The translations under genes and the position numbers were made by a program. Source: Heterobilharzia americana (Eukaryota; Platyhelminthes; Trematoda; Strigeidida; Schistosomatidae). From it: a stretch of DNA of 64,000 nucleotides. The DNA lies in the NCBI GenBank assembly GCA_944470555.2, contig OX104127.1:27109661-27173660 (forward strand). The letters are read 5' to 3'. Within the stretch, counting starts at the first letter, position 1; each line of letters opens with the position of its first letter. Positions 23,063-32,560 of the stretch are shown piece by piece. The notes below the pieces were generated by a model. It was not told the origin of the DNA. It saw only the letters and a program-made list of their open reading frames with translations, and made no database searches.

Positions 23063-23068
23063 TTTCCC
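23023..23068 (-). promoter_or_regulatory. Candidate -1 programmed frameshift signal, family A
   Basis: At the gag/pol overlap the gag codons TCG GGA AAC contain the canonical slippery heptamer G-GGA-AAC. Slipping by -1 leads straight into the protease frame. Five bases downstream begins a 7-bp GC-rich stem (CGCCGGC with GCCGGCG) closing a 20-base loop, which itself can form a 4-bp hairpin (ACGG with CCGT). Spacing and strength match known -1 sites. The family B element has the same layout with a compensatory change in the stem. Confidence 0.65.
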
Positions 23069-23865
23069 GAGTTCGGGTCCTTCTTAAAACGGCATGGTTT
23101 ACGACATTTTCTGGCTTCATCCCCGTAAGTGTTATGAAACCAGCACCATTCAGGGTTTTCCACCCTGTTGGGTTTCGTTTTAGGGCTACCACGCGACTTG
23201 CTGCGATGCGCCAAGGTGCGTTTCTGTGAAGTGCTACGTGATCTAGGACTTCGAGATCGTAGCAACCGTTTCACAGAGTTGCACAACTTGGTCACCTCTG
23301 AATCCTGGCGCTCTGTTTGTCGCAGATAGAATATACGTTGGAGACGGGTCTGCTGGATATCTCCAGTATTTTATCTGCTGAGGCTGCCAGGTCGTCGAGT
23401 GGGACTGACTGGAGTGTCACCAACACGGTTTGCACCGGTTGTGGTAGTTTCGAGAGAAATAGTTCTCGGAAGAAACCATCGTCAAATGTTCGTGCACCGA
23501 TTACTTCTCGCATGCGTGCGAGGACTTCAGTAGCTGAGTGGCTGCCTAGCTCGATGTTACGAAGCAATTCGTCTAGACGTTGGCGATCTGTGAGATCGCT
23601 TTTCTTCAAGAGTGCGGCCTTTAGAAGTGCATAAGGGTCACTTACTTCAGGATTAAACATGTTTGCTGTAACATACCTGTTTAATTCTCGCGGTAGTGAA
23701 CGTATGACAGCAAGAAATCGAGATGAGGATCTGAGACACCCTGTTCTCGAAAATCGGCCTCGGCATACAGAAACCATGTTTCTGCATTGTCTGGCCAATA
23801 TGGCACGAGTTGGATCGTGTTCGAGTCGGCTTAATACGAATAAGCTTGGGAGTGTGGTCGGACAT
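23029..23865 (-). pseudogene. Family A gag, frameshifted
   Basis: The start MSDHTPKLIRIK is shared with the intact gag at 26678-27517, but two 1-base deletions (near 23828 and 23717) throw the N-terminal part out of frame. The middle (ANMFNPEVSDPYALLKAALL) and the Arg/Ser-rich nucleocapsid with the CHCC finger WCWFHNTYGDEARKC-x3-C remain readable. Gag packages the element RNA in cytoplasmic particles. The short distance to the 5' LTR (about 130 bases) supports this start. Confidence 0.85.
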
Positions 23866-23971
23866 GAGAAAGTGTAGTAAATGGATATATAAATGTTATC
23901 GAAATGAAAACAATAAACAAATATAAAATGGAACAGGCTCACCAATTCAATACTTGTTATTGGTCGGGATA

Positions 23972-23991
23972 TTTGATCACGTCGGGCTCAC
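23972..23991 (-). promoter_or_regulatory. Primer binding site, tRNA-Trp-like
   Basis: Directly after the 5' LTR the minus strand reads TTGG then TGAGCCCGACGTGATCAAA. Animal tRNA-Trp 3' ends complement TGACCCCGACGTGATTTGA, so about 15 of 19 bases agree. CsRn1-clade elements are known to use tRNA-Trp. The 3-4-base offset between LTR and primer site is also seen in copy 2 and in family B. Confidence 0.7.
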
Positions 23992-23994
23992 CAA

Positions 23995-24338
23995 TTTAGG
24001 ATTTGTCCTGGTGCGAACTTGACAGACGCAAAGACCAATCACTAATTATTCGAACTTGTTATATACCCACGAATACGAGACCAAGGAAGAACACGATAGC
24101 GTAGTCGGATGGAATAGTATATTTGGATGGTTATGCCAAAATACCGATGCGTTCCAACTAACTGGCTAGAGAGTCGAATACGAGCAATGCAACGTAACAC
24201 GACAGCGTGCCAAATGGCGAGGATGCTTGACCGGGTGCCTTCAGCTTAGCGAGTCCAGTTAAACTATCAAGGTCAGCATCAATGTCGAAAGTCGTCAAAC
24301 CCTAGGCTATTGATTTTGGGAAAGTGTATGACGCTACA
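23995..24338 (-). repeat. 5' LTR of the family A element
   Basis: 344 bp, TGTAGCGTC...CCTAAA on the minus strand, next to the AAGT target duplication at 24339-24342. As the 5' LTR it should contain the element promoter; no clear TATA or polyadenylation signal can be assigned by eye. Confidence 0.9.
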
Positions 24339-24919
24339 AAGTCATTGTTACTTATCGCATCGTAAGTGTTCTTCGTGTCCATAACGTATGCGGTTATTTT
24401 GTGGCAGGCTAACTGCGGGTGACTATGTTTTCCCTTAGCGTTTGAAAATACCAGCTCACTGGTTACGTGCCTAACACATATAGATGAGTAGCCTTCTATG
24501 TATTTAAACCTATGGGAATGTAAACCAACACTAAAGAAAGCGCTTACTGGGCTCTCATTCTAATACCACTTGATCTACTAAGCCTTTTATGTCCAAAGAC
24601 AAATATATATCGCAAGGTCATACCGTTGTACCGCGTTAGTGTAACGTCTGACCTTCACTATGTGCTGCATATGAGCGTCCTAATATTCATTAACCAGTAG
24701 ATGAAGCCTGATTTCTTCAGTTCCAATGGCTTATTGGACTTTAAAAGCGCTTCTTGGAATGCATCATAACTCTGTCAAACACTGCTATCACATCGTCAAA
24801 CATCTTGTCTACAGCTGAATACACTATCTTTAGACTATGATAGCGCTAAATAGATTAACCGCTTCGTAGAACGCATTTTAAAACTAACCGATCGACTGAG
24901 GCAAACGTGACCTAGGTCG

Positions 24920-24968
24920 CGCACTTCTAGCTAGAAGTGCGTCACTACCTTACGCTATATATAGCGTA
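24920..24968. repeat. Two adjacent perfect palindromes
   Basis: Bases 24920-24941 are a perfect 22-bp palindrome centred on CTAG (each half CGCACTTCTAG or its complement). Nine bases later, 24951-24968 is a perfect 18-bp palindrome, TACGCTATATATAGCGTA. Both could extrude as hairpins. No open frame or LTR end lies here. Confidence 0.85.
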
Positions 24969-25264
24969 GATGGTTAGGTTGTCCCTATCTTCGTTGGTAC
25001 ATACGCGGAAATCACTCGGCTACCAAGTTCGCCAGAGAGTGTCAACGATTTGTAAGAAATCTGAGAAGATTATTCTGTAATTTTTATTGTACTAATATAA
25101 TTTTATTTCCATACGATTTTTGCATGCTACTTGATGAGCACGAAACGTTTTTCAACGTAGGGCGCACTTTTGGACTTTTGACACTTTGGGGAAAAGGTTT
25201 GAAACATTCGGCGGAATTCGTGCGTCGCCCTAAATGCGCCCAAAGTGAAATTATAGGGTCTTTG

Positions 25265-25305
25265 CCTGAATGTTACAAAGTGCGCCCCAAGTAAATGCTA
25301 GCTGG
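25265..25305 (+). repeat. Dispersed repeat end shared with 60.9 kb
   Basis: The run TTACAAAGTGCGCCC followed by AAGTAA, TGCTAGCT and GGT is shared with 60926-60964 at about 33 of 37 positions. Upstream of both lie loosely repeated GTGCGTCCG/GTGCGCCC motifs. It may be the end of a dispersed element. Confidence 0.5.
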
Positions 25306-25537
25306 GTATGCCTAGGCTAACAATGTAACGCATTCGAAATCCCACTCATCCACTTTCCAGTTCCGATTTCTAGATTGTCTCACCTCTTCGTTGTCCAGCT
25401 GTACCGTTTGTTATTTATCTTTTATTATTAAATGTAAGTACATGTGTACTTTCTGAGTCCCCAGCTCACCTTTTTCTCTTCTTATTTTCCCTCACATATT
25501 CTCTTAGTCACCACCAAACTGCCCTACGCGCTCCCTG

Positions 25538-25763
25538 TTTAGGATTTGTCCTGGTGCGAACTTGACAGACGCAAAGACCAATCACTAATTATTCGAACTT
25601 GTTATATACCCACGAATACGAGACCAAGGAAGAACACGATAGCGTAGTCGGATGGAATAGTATATTTGGGTGGTTATGCCAAAATACCGATGCGTTCCAA
25701 CTAACTGGCTAGAGAGTCGAATACGAGCAATGCAACGTAACACGACAGCGTGCCAAATGGCGA
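25538..25763 (-). repeat. Truncated 3' LTR of the foldback copy
   Basis: 226 bases of the U5-side of the LTR, then an abrupt switch at TGGCGA to inverted RT sequence. LTR (TGGCGAGGATG) and RT (CGGCGAAAAATG) share GGCGA at the join, a 5-base microhomology. Confidence 0.9.
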
Positions 25764-26123
25764 AAAATGAATTCGACCACATGCTCGACCTGGGCATTAT
25801 CAGACCGTCGAACAATCCTTGGGCATCGCCATTGCACATGGTTCCCAAGAAGGATAGCAGTGACTGGCGTCCAACCGGTGATTACCGAAGGCTCAACGCC
25901 AAAACAACTCCGGACTCCTACCCGATACATCAATACAAACCCTCGACATTCGCGTTATCAGGTAGGAGTCCGGAGTTGTTTTGGCGTTGAGCCTTCGGTA
26001 ATCACCGGTTGGACGCCAGTCACTGCTATCCTTCTTGGGAACCATGTGCAATGGCGATGCCCAAGGATTGTTCGACGGTCTGATAATGCCCAGGTCGAGC
26101 ATGTGGTCGAATTCATTTTTCGC
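25761..26123. repeat. Inverted repeat of the RT start, about 165-bp arms
   Basis: Bases 25761-25926 (plus orientation) repeat, inverted, the RT segment at about 25962-26123 (minus orientation). Both encode the block [18 protein letters not shown]...[14 protein letters not shown]. The arms look identical by eye and are separated by only about 35 bases of unrelated sequence, so the RNA or single strand would fold into a long hairpin. Confidence 0.9.
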
Positions 26124-26717
26124 CGTTTGCAGCTTATCGGGGGCTAGACGGCGCGCTTTGGATGCCACAGGTGGACCTGTGGTTGTGACGTGATGCATAA
26201 CATTGCTGGTTATGCACGGAAGAGTGTGCTTCGGTTGCTGTAACTCTGGATATTTCTCCAAAACTGCCTGGTAGGACGCGTCGTCTGATTGTTTAGTCCT
26301 AACGATGGCTAAACTCGGACCTACATAGGTGGTGCCGCCAATGGATAACTTTGTGCTGTTATCTATCAGTCGTCGACGGCGAGCATCTACGAGTAGATCG
26401 TAATGGTTTAGCAAATCTATGCCAATGATGGGCATAGAGACGTCTGCCAGGAGGAAAATCCAGTGAATAGGTTTGCGTAAACCTAAGTTGAGGTAGGCAT
26501 ACCGTCTCCCGAATGTCGCGATTGCCTTGCCGTTGGCTGCTTGAAGATTGAAGGATGGGTCGAGATGACGCTCCTTTGTCGTTGCTGGAAGAACGCTAAC
26601 TTCTGCGCCGGTGTCGACGAGGTAGCGGACTTTCGTTTTAACGTCGGTGACGTAGAGCAAACGGCTTTTTCCGCCGGCTACGGTTGCCGTGAGCACGTGC
26701 CGGCGTGACCGTTTCCC
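25962..26717 (-). pseudogene. Family A protease and RT start, truncated by the inversion
   Basis: Here the protease-RT frame is open through the two sites where the 19.1-24.3 kb copy has 1-base deletions. It contains the VDTGAEVSVLPATTKE protease loop, a gypsy-type linker ([17 protein letters not shown]) and the RT start up to [14 protein letters not shown]. It then runs into the hairpin junction, so no catalytic RT box is present. Confidence 0.9.
26672..26717 (-). promoter_or_regulatory. Candidate -1 frameshift signal, family A copy 2
   Basis: Same GGGAAAC heptamer, spacer, 7-bp stem and loop as at 23023-23068. In this copy gag upstream and protease downstream are both open, so the frame relation (-1) is unambiguous. 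The gag stop codon lies inside the downstream stem region. Confidence 0.65.
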
Positions 26718-27517
26718 GAGTTCGGGTCCTTCTTAAAACGGCATGGTTTACGACATTTTCTGGCTTCATCCCCGTAAGTGTTATGAAACCAGCACCATTC
26801 AGGGTTTTCCACCCTGTTGGGTTTCGTTTTAGGGCTACCACGCGACTTGCTGCGATGCGCCAAGGTGCGTTTCCGTGAAGTGCTACGTGATCTAGGACTT
26901 CGAGATCGTAGCAACCGTCTCACAGAGTTGCACAACTTGGTCACCTCTGAATCCTGGCGCTCTGTTTTTTCGCAGATAGAATATACGTTGGAGACTGGTC
27001 TGCTGGATATCTCCAGTATTTTATCTGCTGAGGCTGCCAGGTCGTCGAGTGGGACTGACTGGAGTGTCACCAACACGGTTTGCACCGGTTGTGGTAGTTT
27101 CGAGAGAAATAGTTCTCGGAAGAAACCATCGTCAAATGTTCGTGCACCGATTACTTCTCGCATGCGTGCGAGGACTTCAGTAGCTGAGTGGCTGCCTAGC
27201 TCGATGTTACGAAACAATTCGTCTAGACGTTGGCGATCTGTGAGATCGCTTTTCTTCAAGAGTGCGGCCTTTAGAAGTGCATAAGGGTCACTTACTTCAG
27301 GATTAAACATGTTTGCTGTAACATACCTGTTTAATTCTCGCGGTAATGACCGTATGACAGCAAGAAATCGAGAATGAGGATCTGAGACACCCTGTTCTCG
27401 AAAATCTGCCTCGGCATACAGAAACCATGTTTCTGCATTGTCTGGCCAATATGGCACGAGTTGGATCGTGTTCGTAGTCGACTTAATACGAATAAGCTTC
27501 GGAGTGTGGTCGGACAT
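26678..27517 (-). CDS. Family A gag, intact (279 aa)
   Basis: Complete gag: MSDHTPKLIRIK at the start, a capsid-like middle (LPRELNRYVTANMFNPEVSD, then DPYALLKAALLKKSDLTDRQ and TEVLARMREVIGARTFDD), an Arg/Ser-rich basic stretch at about residues 205-235 and the CHCC finger WCWFHNTYGDEARKC-x3-C at about 245-263. It is the only full-length retroelement ORF of its family in the window. It would form particles and package RNA, and could act in trans. The start lies about 150 bases inside the 5' LTR. Pol follows in the -1 frame with a 40-base overlap. Confidence 0.85.
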   Translation of the reverse strand: MSDHTPKLIRIKSTTNTIQLVPYWPDNAETWFLYAEADFREQGVSDPHSRFLAVIRSLPRELNRYVTANMFNPEVSDPYALLKAALLKKSDLTDRQRLDELFRNIELGSHSATEVLARMREVIGARTFDDGFFRELFLSKLPQPVQTVLVTLQSVPLDDLAASADKILEISSRPVSNVYSICEKTERQDSEVTKLCNSVRRLLRSRSPRSRSTSRKRTLAHRSKSRGSPKTKPNRVENPEWCWFHNTYGDEARKCRKPCRFKKDPNSGNGHAGTCSRQP

Positions 27518-27620
27518 GAGAAAGTGTAGTAAATGGATATATAATAAATGTTATCGAAATGAAAACAATAAACAAATATAAAATGGAACAGGCTCACCAA
27601 TTCAATACTTGTTATTGGTC

Positions 27621-27656
27621 GGGATATGTGATCACGTCGGGATATTTGATCACGTC
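27621..27656 (-). repeat. 18-bp tandem duplication of the primer-site segment
   Basis: Two 18-bp units (27621-27638 and 27639-27656) differ at one base. Each contains CCCGACGTGATC on the minus strand. The 19.1-24.3 kb copy has a single unit. The duplicated segment coincides with the tRNA-Trp-like primer site. Confidence 0.85.
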
Positions 27657-27667
27657 GGGCTCACCAA

Positions 27668-28010
27668 TTTAGGATTTGTCCTGGTGCGAACTTGACAGAC
27701 GCAAAGACCAATCACTAATTATTCGAACTTGTTATATACCCACGAATACGAGACCAAGGAAGAACACGATAGCGTAGTCGGATGGAATAGTATATTTGGG
27801 TGGTTATGCCAAAATACCGATGCGTTCCAACTAACTGGCTAGAGAGTCGAATACGAGCAATGCAACGTAACACGACAGCGTGCCAAATGGCGAGGATGCT
27901 TGACCGGATGCCTTCAGCTTAGCGAGTCCAGTTAAACTATCAAGGTCAGCATCAATGTCGAAGTCGTCAAACCCTAGGCTATTGATTTTGGGGAAGTGTA
28001 TGACGCTACA
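27668..28010 (-). repeat. 5' LTR of the foldback copy
   Basis: 343 bp, TGTAGC...CCTAAA, full length, next to the CCTG duplication. It is nearly identical to the LTRs at 19109 and 23995, differing for example at GGGTGGTT versus GGATGGTT. Confidence 0.9.
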
Positions 28011-28099
28011 CCTGCAACAACGTACCTATCTACGGGCTGGACGAAAACCTATCAACAGCTGGTCGTTACAACAGTACTCAGACATTGTCAACCTGATCC

Positions 28100-28545
28100 A
28101 GGAATCGTTGGGAATGTTAAAATAATTATGCAGCATATTTAAGACCGGAAGATATATTTAGTAATTCAAGTAAGTCAAAAGGTGTTATTATGGCAGTTTT
28201 CTCATTGTCATCTGATGCAACCGGAGTTTCATAATATCTTCAAAATAAACCCACTTTGGAAAATATCTTTTTCTCATGGGGAGTGAGCGAAACGTCATGC
28301 AGGCATAGAGTAGGACATTGACCAAGAACTCTTGTCTCTTCAGGCGTACTGTAGTCAGCACAGAGGTGCACATCGTGATTTATCTTTGCAACTATGTGCC
28401 CGAAGCTGTTAGACGGTGGCTTGATGCCTAACTGTATTATGTTCAAGTTTTTCCTTCCCAGTCGCTGGATTATCTGGTTGTAGACGTCGGAGCTGAGCAC
28501 GGACAGGTTACCCTTTCGTGACAACTCTAGGTACGACGGCATGGA
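28100..28545 (-). pseudogene. Decayed Ty3/gypsy reverse transcriptase fragment
   Basis: The minus strand reads LGIKPPSNSFGHIVAK, HLCADYST, KKIFSKVGL and, after a frameshift near 28240, [18 protein letters not shown]. These match in order the RT start of the intact elements ([45 protein letters not shown]). Divergence is high and no LTR is visible nearby. It is an old gypsy relic, distinct from the young family A copies. Confidence 0.75.
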
Positions 28546-29760
28546 GTGCTCTCTCCCTGAGATAATAAGGTTTTATAATGGTTGAGAATTTCTTGAGTAA
28601 CCGTATACAGGTATCGTTTTAATGTTCCACACTGCAAATCTGAATGGTGTAATCCTTTACCATCCCTTTTACACTTAGTCTACTTCATGCGTCAGTCAGC
28701 TTTCTTTTCTTGATTTCAAGTAGGAGATTGAAATCACTCTGGAAATCAGCACCTAATATTGAGTGATGAACATAGACAACAACGAAAATTCACAACAATC
28801 AGTAGCATAAACCAGGGTCTGATATTACCGATCACGTACCAAAAGTAGCATTAACGCATTGTTTGCAGCCTAAATCGACAGTCTGCTAGATACTTCAGAC
28901 AGTGGCTATGAGAGTGAAAGTAGAACAAGACTGTCTTTGGCACGCTTGTCGACCAAAAATTGTGTGCATAAAATTGTATCCATCACATAAAAGAGGCAAC
29001 TGGAATATTTACTAGTAGCAGCTGTCGTCAACGTTGTCAGACCTTTGTACCAGTAATGAGGTTTTTTTGAAATAGTCGTCCTTTCCCCAATCAAAGAAAC
29101 CTACATGAGCAGAGAAATTCAGTCAGTTAGTTAATTAGTTTGCTATAGGTAGTGGTGCTATTCATGGTTTCTAAGACATGTGGCTTCTCTAGTGCAGCTC
29201 ATCTTCACCACAAAACTTTGCATGTGCATCATTCCTTTTTTTCAAAGAATCAGGAGATGGGGCCGAGACTTCTTCCGGATGGAAGTTCAATAGTTTACAC
29301 ACTCTAACTGCAAATGACTATGCATTAATCATCAAACATGCTCTCTCATGCTCTTATCTGAAATGTTGATTTTCAAGGTGGTATTCTTAGTAAATTGTTA
29401 TGAGTGACTGGTTAGCACGAAGAGGATTACGAGTGATACTGCTCACTCCTCTGACCCACTTGTATTGTACAGGGTTCTGCTTAAGAGCAGTTAGGCGTTC
29501 TAAATAAGGCTTGTGCTGTAACAGGATCAATTTCTTCGTAGCTGTTTTGTAAACCCGTTGTGGAATGGCAGATTTCTTCTTCAAGTATGGGGAAACAAGT
29601 AGCGATTTTCCCTCAACATGACGAAAAATGTACAGTCCGTACACTGTGATGAGAAGACTCCAAATCAGATTCCCCGTAGTACGAAACGGAAACTCTTCAT
29701 TTCAAATGTCCTGTTGGTTGCAAGGTGACAATAGTGAAGCTGGAAGTATCACTTAAAGTA
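28546..29760. other. No recognised gene
   Basis: Minus frames of 62 and 85 codons (28906-29094, 29387-29644) show no motif I can name. They may be the decayed 3' part of the CR1-like element to the right, but I cannot show it. Confidence 0.35.
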
Positions 29761-29799
29761 ACCCCTAGATTTTTTTCAGTGTTTGAGTGGGAAATATTT

Positions 29800-32560
29800 G
29801 TTTCGCTTAGACAGTAGGAACTACAATTACACTTGCATTTCTCGCCAGTCATTATCCTACATTCCTCTGAATTGAAGGAAGCAGTTTTTACTTGTTTAAT
29901 CCTTGAATCTAGGATGGTTTTCCTGTGAGACCGAGATTCTCATTGGCTTCTGTATTTCCCTCTAAATCTTGGTATCGTCAGCATGCAACAGTGACTGAGA
30001 ACTTAGACTTACTGAGAAGTCATTTCTAAAAGCGCAAAGCGCTAGTGGACCAAGAATGGAACCCTGAGGCAACCCACTCAGCACTGGAAGCCATTCTGAT
30101 GAGGAAGAGCCTAATGTAACTGATTTTTACTGGCTGTTGAAGGAATCCTTAAATCAACCAAGTTACTTCCTATGTGCCGCCATAACCTGAAGTTCCTTAC
30201 GCAAGATATCATGGTTAACTCTGTCAGCATCTCTAGAAATGCTCAGTAACCCTAAATGAATAGGCTTTTTCTGCTCAACAGAGAGAGTTCATCTGTACCA
30301 CGTTTTCAATAAGCTGGTGTTATATCAGGTTTCAGGTGAAAATCGTGTTCACTGTCAGTTACGAGTGAGTTTCTAAGTAAATAATCACAAGATGAATCAA
30401 TTACTACCCTTTTTATAGTCTTTGGAACTGAAAAGACCAAGAAGATTGGCCCATAGTTACATGAAAGTAGTTTATTGCCGCCTTTACGTACTGGGATGAG
30501 GGACATCTTTCTAAAAACGACTATCTGAAGATGTTCGCTAGTGAGACAGGTGACTGACATGCTCTTTGAGCACTCAGGTAAATACCACCAATTCTTGTAG
30601 ATTTATTAGGATTTAGGCTGCTTAAGAACCCCTAGATTTTAAGATGCTCAAATTCCATAAGAATTTGGCCCTCCTCATTATGAGTGACTACATGGTTTGT
30701 GTTTGTTCCTTTCACTTCACAGAAATTATCTTGAAATTTCGGAGCTAGCAAGTTTGCTGCCTTACATTAAGCGTGGTGAATCAGTGAGCTGCTACGTTCC
30801 TGTGTACTAAGTGAAACGTTAGCCTTCTTTTTTATTAGTGAGTACAATGCCTTATGATTCTCCTCTAGTGTTTTACACAAATGTACCCGGTAATTTGCTG
30901 TGTCACTTTTGACGTTTACTCTACATCTCTTACCTATGTGTTTGTAACTTTTATGGTCGCTCGTGCTATCAAGAACCCCTCACTGAATACAAATTGACAC
31001 CGTACACTGCATAAGCCTGTTAGCGCTTGACGTAAGTCAGAGGAAGTAGATCCTTCCACGTCTTCGTAGATTGAGAAGAGGTGTTCTTATGTATCATCTG
31101 AAGTGTTGTGTCTTCGAACGCTTCCCATTTCGTGTCCAGTTCAGATTAATTGTCGAGATTTAGGGAAGCGAAACCTTTTTATTTTTTTTGACACTTGCGT
31201 AATCACTTTCCCTATAATTCGAGACTAGTGGTTGATAAAAGGCAGGTGACTTAGCTATGTAAATGTTGAGGGAAATCAGTGTATGATCACGATTCAAAAC
31301 GGCTATGGACATTTAGGTTGGATGCACCAATAAACTGAGTGGTATAAACTAAGTGTTACAATTGGGGTGCCTTGCTGTCAGATCCCAAGCGAGTACACTG
31401 ACAGACATGTTTCATCAAGCGAGGATTCTTTTTTGAGAGCGAATAAACTTGCAGCTGTCAAGACCTGAGAAAAGTTCAAATTTAGAGCTGTTCTGATGGA
31501 ATGGACCAACGTATTAAATGTTGTGGAAGCCTCTAGAGAGTGATATAAAACTCCACCCTAGCTGAGACCTCCGGAAAACAGTGCTACAAAATGCATCAGT
31601 AGCGCCAATTCACGAGGAGGGAATCTCATGACCTTTCGACGAAGGATAGATGCAAAGTGTAACGCCGCCTCCTGATTTTTCCGACCTATCCTTCTGAATT
31701 AAGTTGAGCTCCCTCAGAAAAACTGCATCCAGTTATATGTTGTCTGTAAGCCACGCTTCGCAGGTAACCACTTTGCTAGGATGATCCTCATCAACCAGCA
31801 AACCAATCTCGGATGTCTTGGAGCGCCAACCTGGCATATTGTCATAGATACAGCGGATGAGAACATAGTGGCTCAGAGTCCTAGCAATTGGTTGAGTCGT
31901 GGCAATTGGCCACTCACCCTTTCATTTCCCAGCTTCGTCAAATTTTACCAGGAAAACTAGGGGTAAACAAGTTCTCCATCCCGTTTGTCTAAGAGCCAGA
32001 ATAAGATTTTTGGCTCTGAGACATGGTAGAAAACACTTATTGTTCACCTTCCAACCGTCGTTAAGTGTAAATTGGCGCGAGGCAGGCTTTTGAGTTTCCT
32101 CTCAGTCTGCCTTAGTCACTTATATTGATACTCGCTTAAAATGGATATTACCATGGGAAGTTTCCGATTTTTTATGCCTTGACTTAAGGGTTATTCTGAC
32201 CATATCCGGAGAGTCAAGGGTAACTTGAAGCAACCTGTGAGTACGGATGTTCGAGGAGTGGGCAGGTATCTGAAGACGGAAAGTGTTTTCGGCTCTCTTA
32301 TCGATCTGTAGTTTATCCAATAAATACTACTATATAAGATCAGCAGTCTTCTTGTCCACAAATTCAGAAATTCCATATATGACGACTGAACAGTATATGT
32401 CTTTGGAGTGAATTTTTCTGCTGTTGAGGGGCAGTTCCCCCACAGACCATGTTCTCTGAGTCCTAATCCCAACGTTTGATAGGTTTTTGCTTGCTTAACA
32501 ATGGGAATACTTGACACGAATAACGACTTACAATATACTACCAGATACACCATCCTAGGA
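29800..32560 (-). mobile_element. Decayed CR1-like non-LTR retrotransposon
   Basis: Read on the minus strand in order: an ORF1-like piece near 32320-32120 (SSNIRTHRLLQVTLDSPDMV); endonuclease near 31850-31630 (EAWLTDNI, IQKDRSEKSGGGVTL); RT finger near 30560-30306 (IPVRKGGNKLLSCNYGPIFL, then LVTDSEHDF); and RT palm near 30090-29940 (SGLPQGSILGPLALCAF, LLHADDTKI, a HADD box). This is the domain order of CR1/jockey-type elements. Stops and frameshifts are frequent, so it is long dead. Exact ends cannot be placed; the limits given are approximate. Confidence 0.75.

Larger units (their letters stand above)
19109..24338 (-). mobile_element. Family A Ty3/gypsy LTR retrotransposon (CsRn1/Boudicca-like), 5.23 kb
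   Basis: A complete element on the minus strand: 5' LTR (23995-24338), tRNA-Trp-like primer site, gag, protease-RT-RNaseH-integrase, polypurine tract and 3' LTR (19109-19451). It is flanked by the 4-bp target duplication AAGT (19105-19108 and 24339-24342). The two LTRs differ at only about three positions over 343 bases, so the insertion is recent. The gag finger (C-x3-H-x4-G-x3-A-x-x-C-x3-C) and the primer site place it in the CsRn1 clade, to which schistosome Boudicca also belongs; I cannot say which named family it is. Five single-base deletions relative to the family consensus break gag and pol. Confidence 0.9.
24343..25533. other. Spacer between two family A elements
   Basis: No gene recognised. 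It contains two adjacent perfect palindromes (24920-24968) and, near 25265-25305, a segment shared with 60920-60965. Pyrimidine-rich stretches occur near 25360-25530. Confidence 0.5.
25538..28010 (-). mobile_element. Family A LTR element, internally rearranged foldback copy, 2.47 kb
   Basis: Both outer ends are intact family A LTR ends (CCTAAA end at 25538, TGTAGC start at 28010) and are flanked by the perfect 4-bp duplication CCTG (25534-25537 and 28011-28014). In element order it holds a full 5' LTR, leader with a duplicated primer-site segment, intact gag, protease, the start of RT, then an inverted copy of that RT start, then a 3' LTR lacking about 117 bases of its U3 side. The rest of RT, RNase H and integrase are missing. 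Intact outer ends plus target duplication show the rearranged form itself was integrated, presumably using enzymes supplied by a complete copy. Confidence 0.9.

Noticed and set aside
25670..25990. Plus-strand RT-like frame as a separate element
   Set aside because: It is the inverted arm of the foldback copy, inside its target duplication, not an independent insertion.
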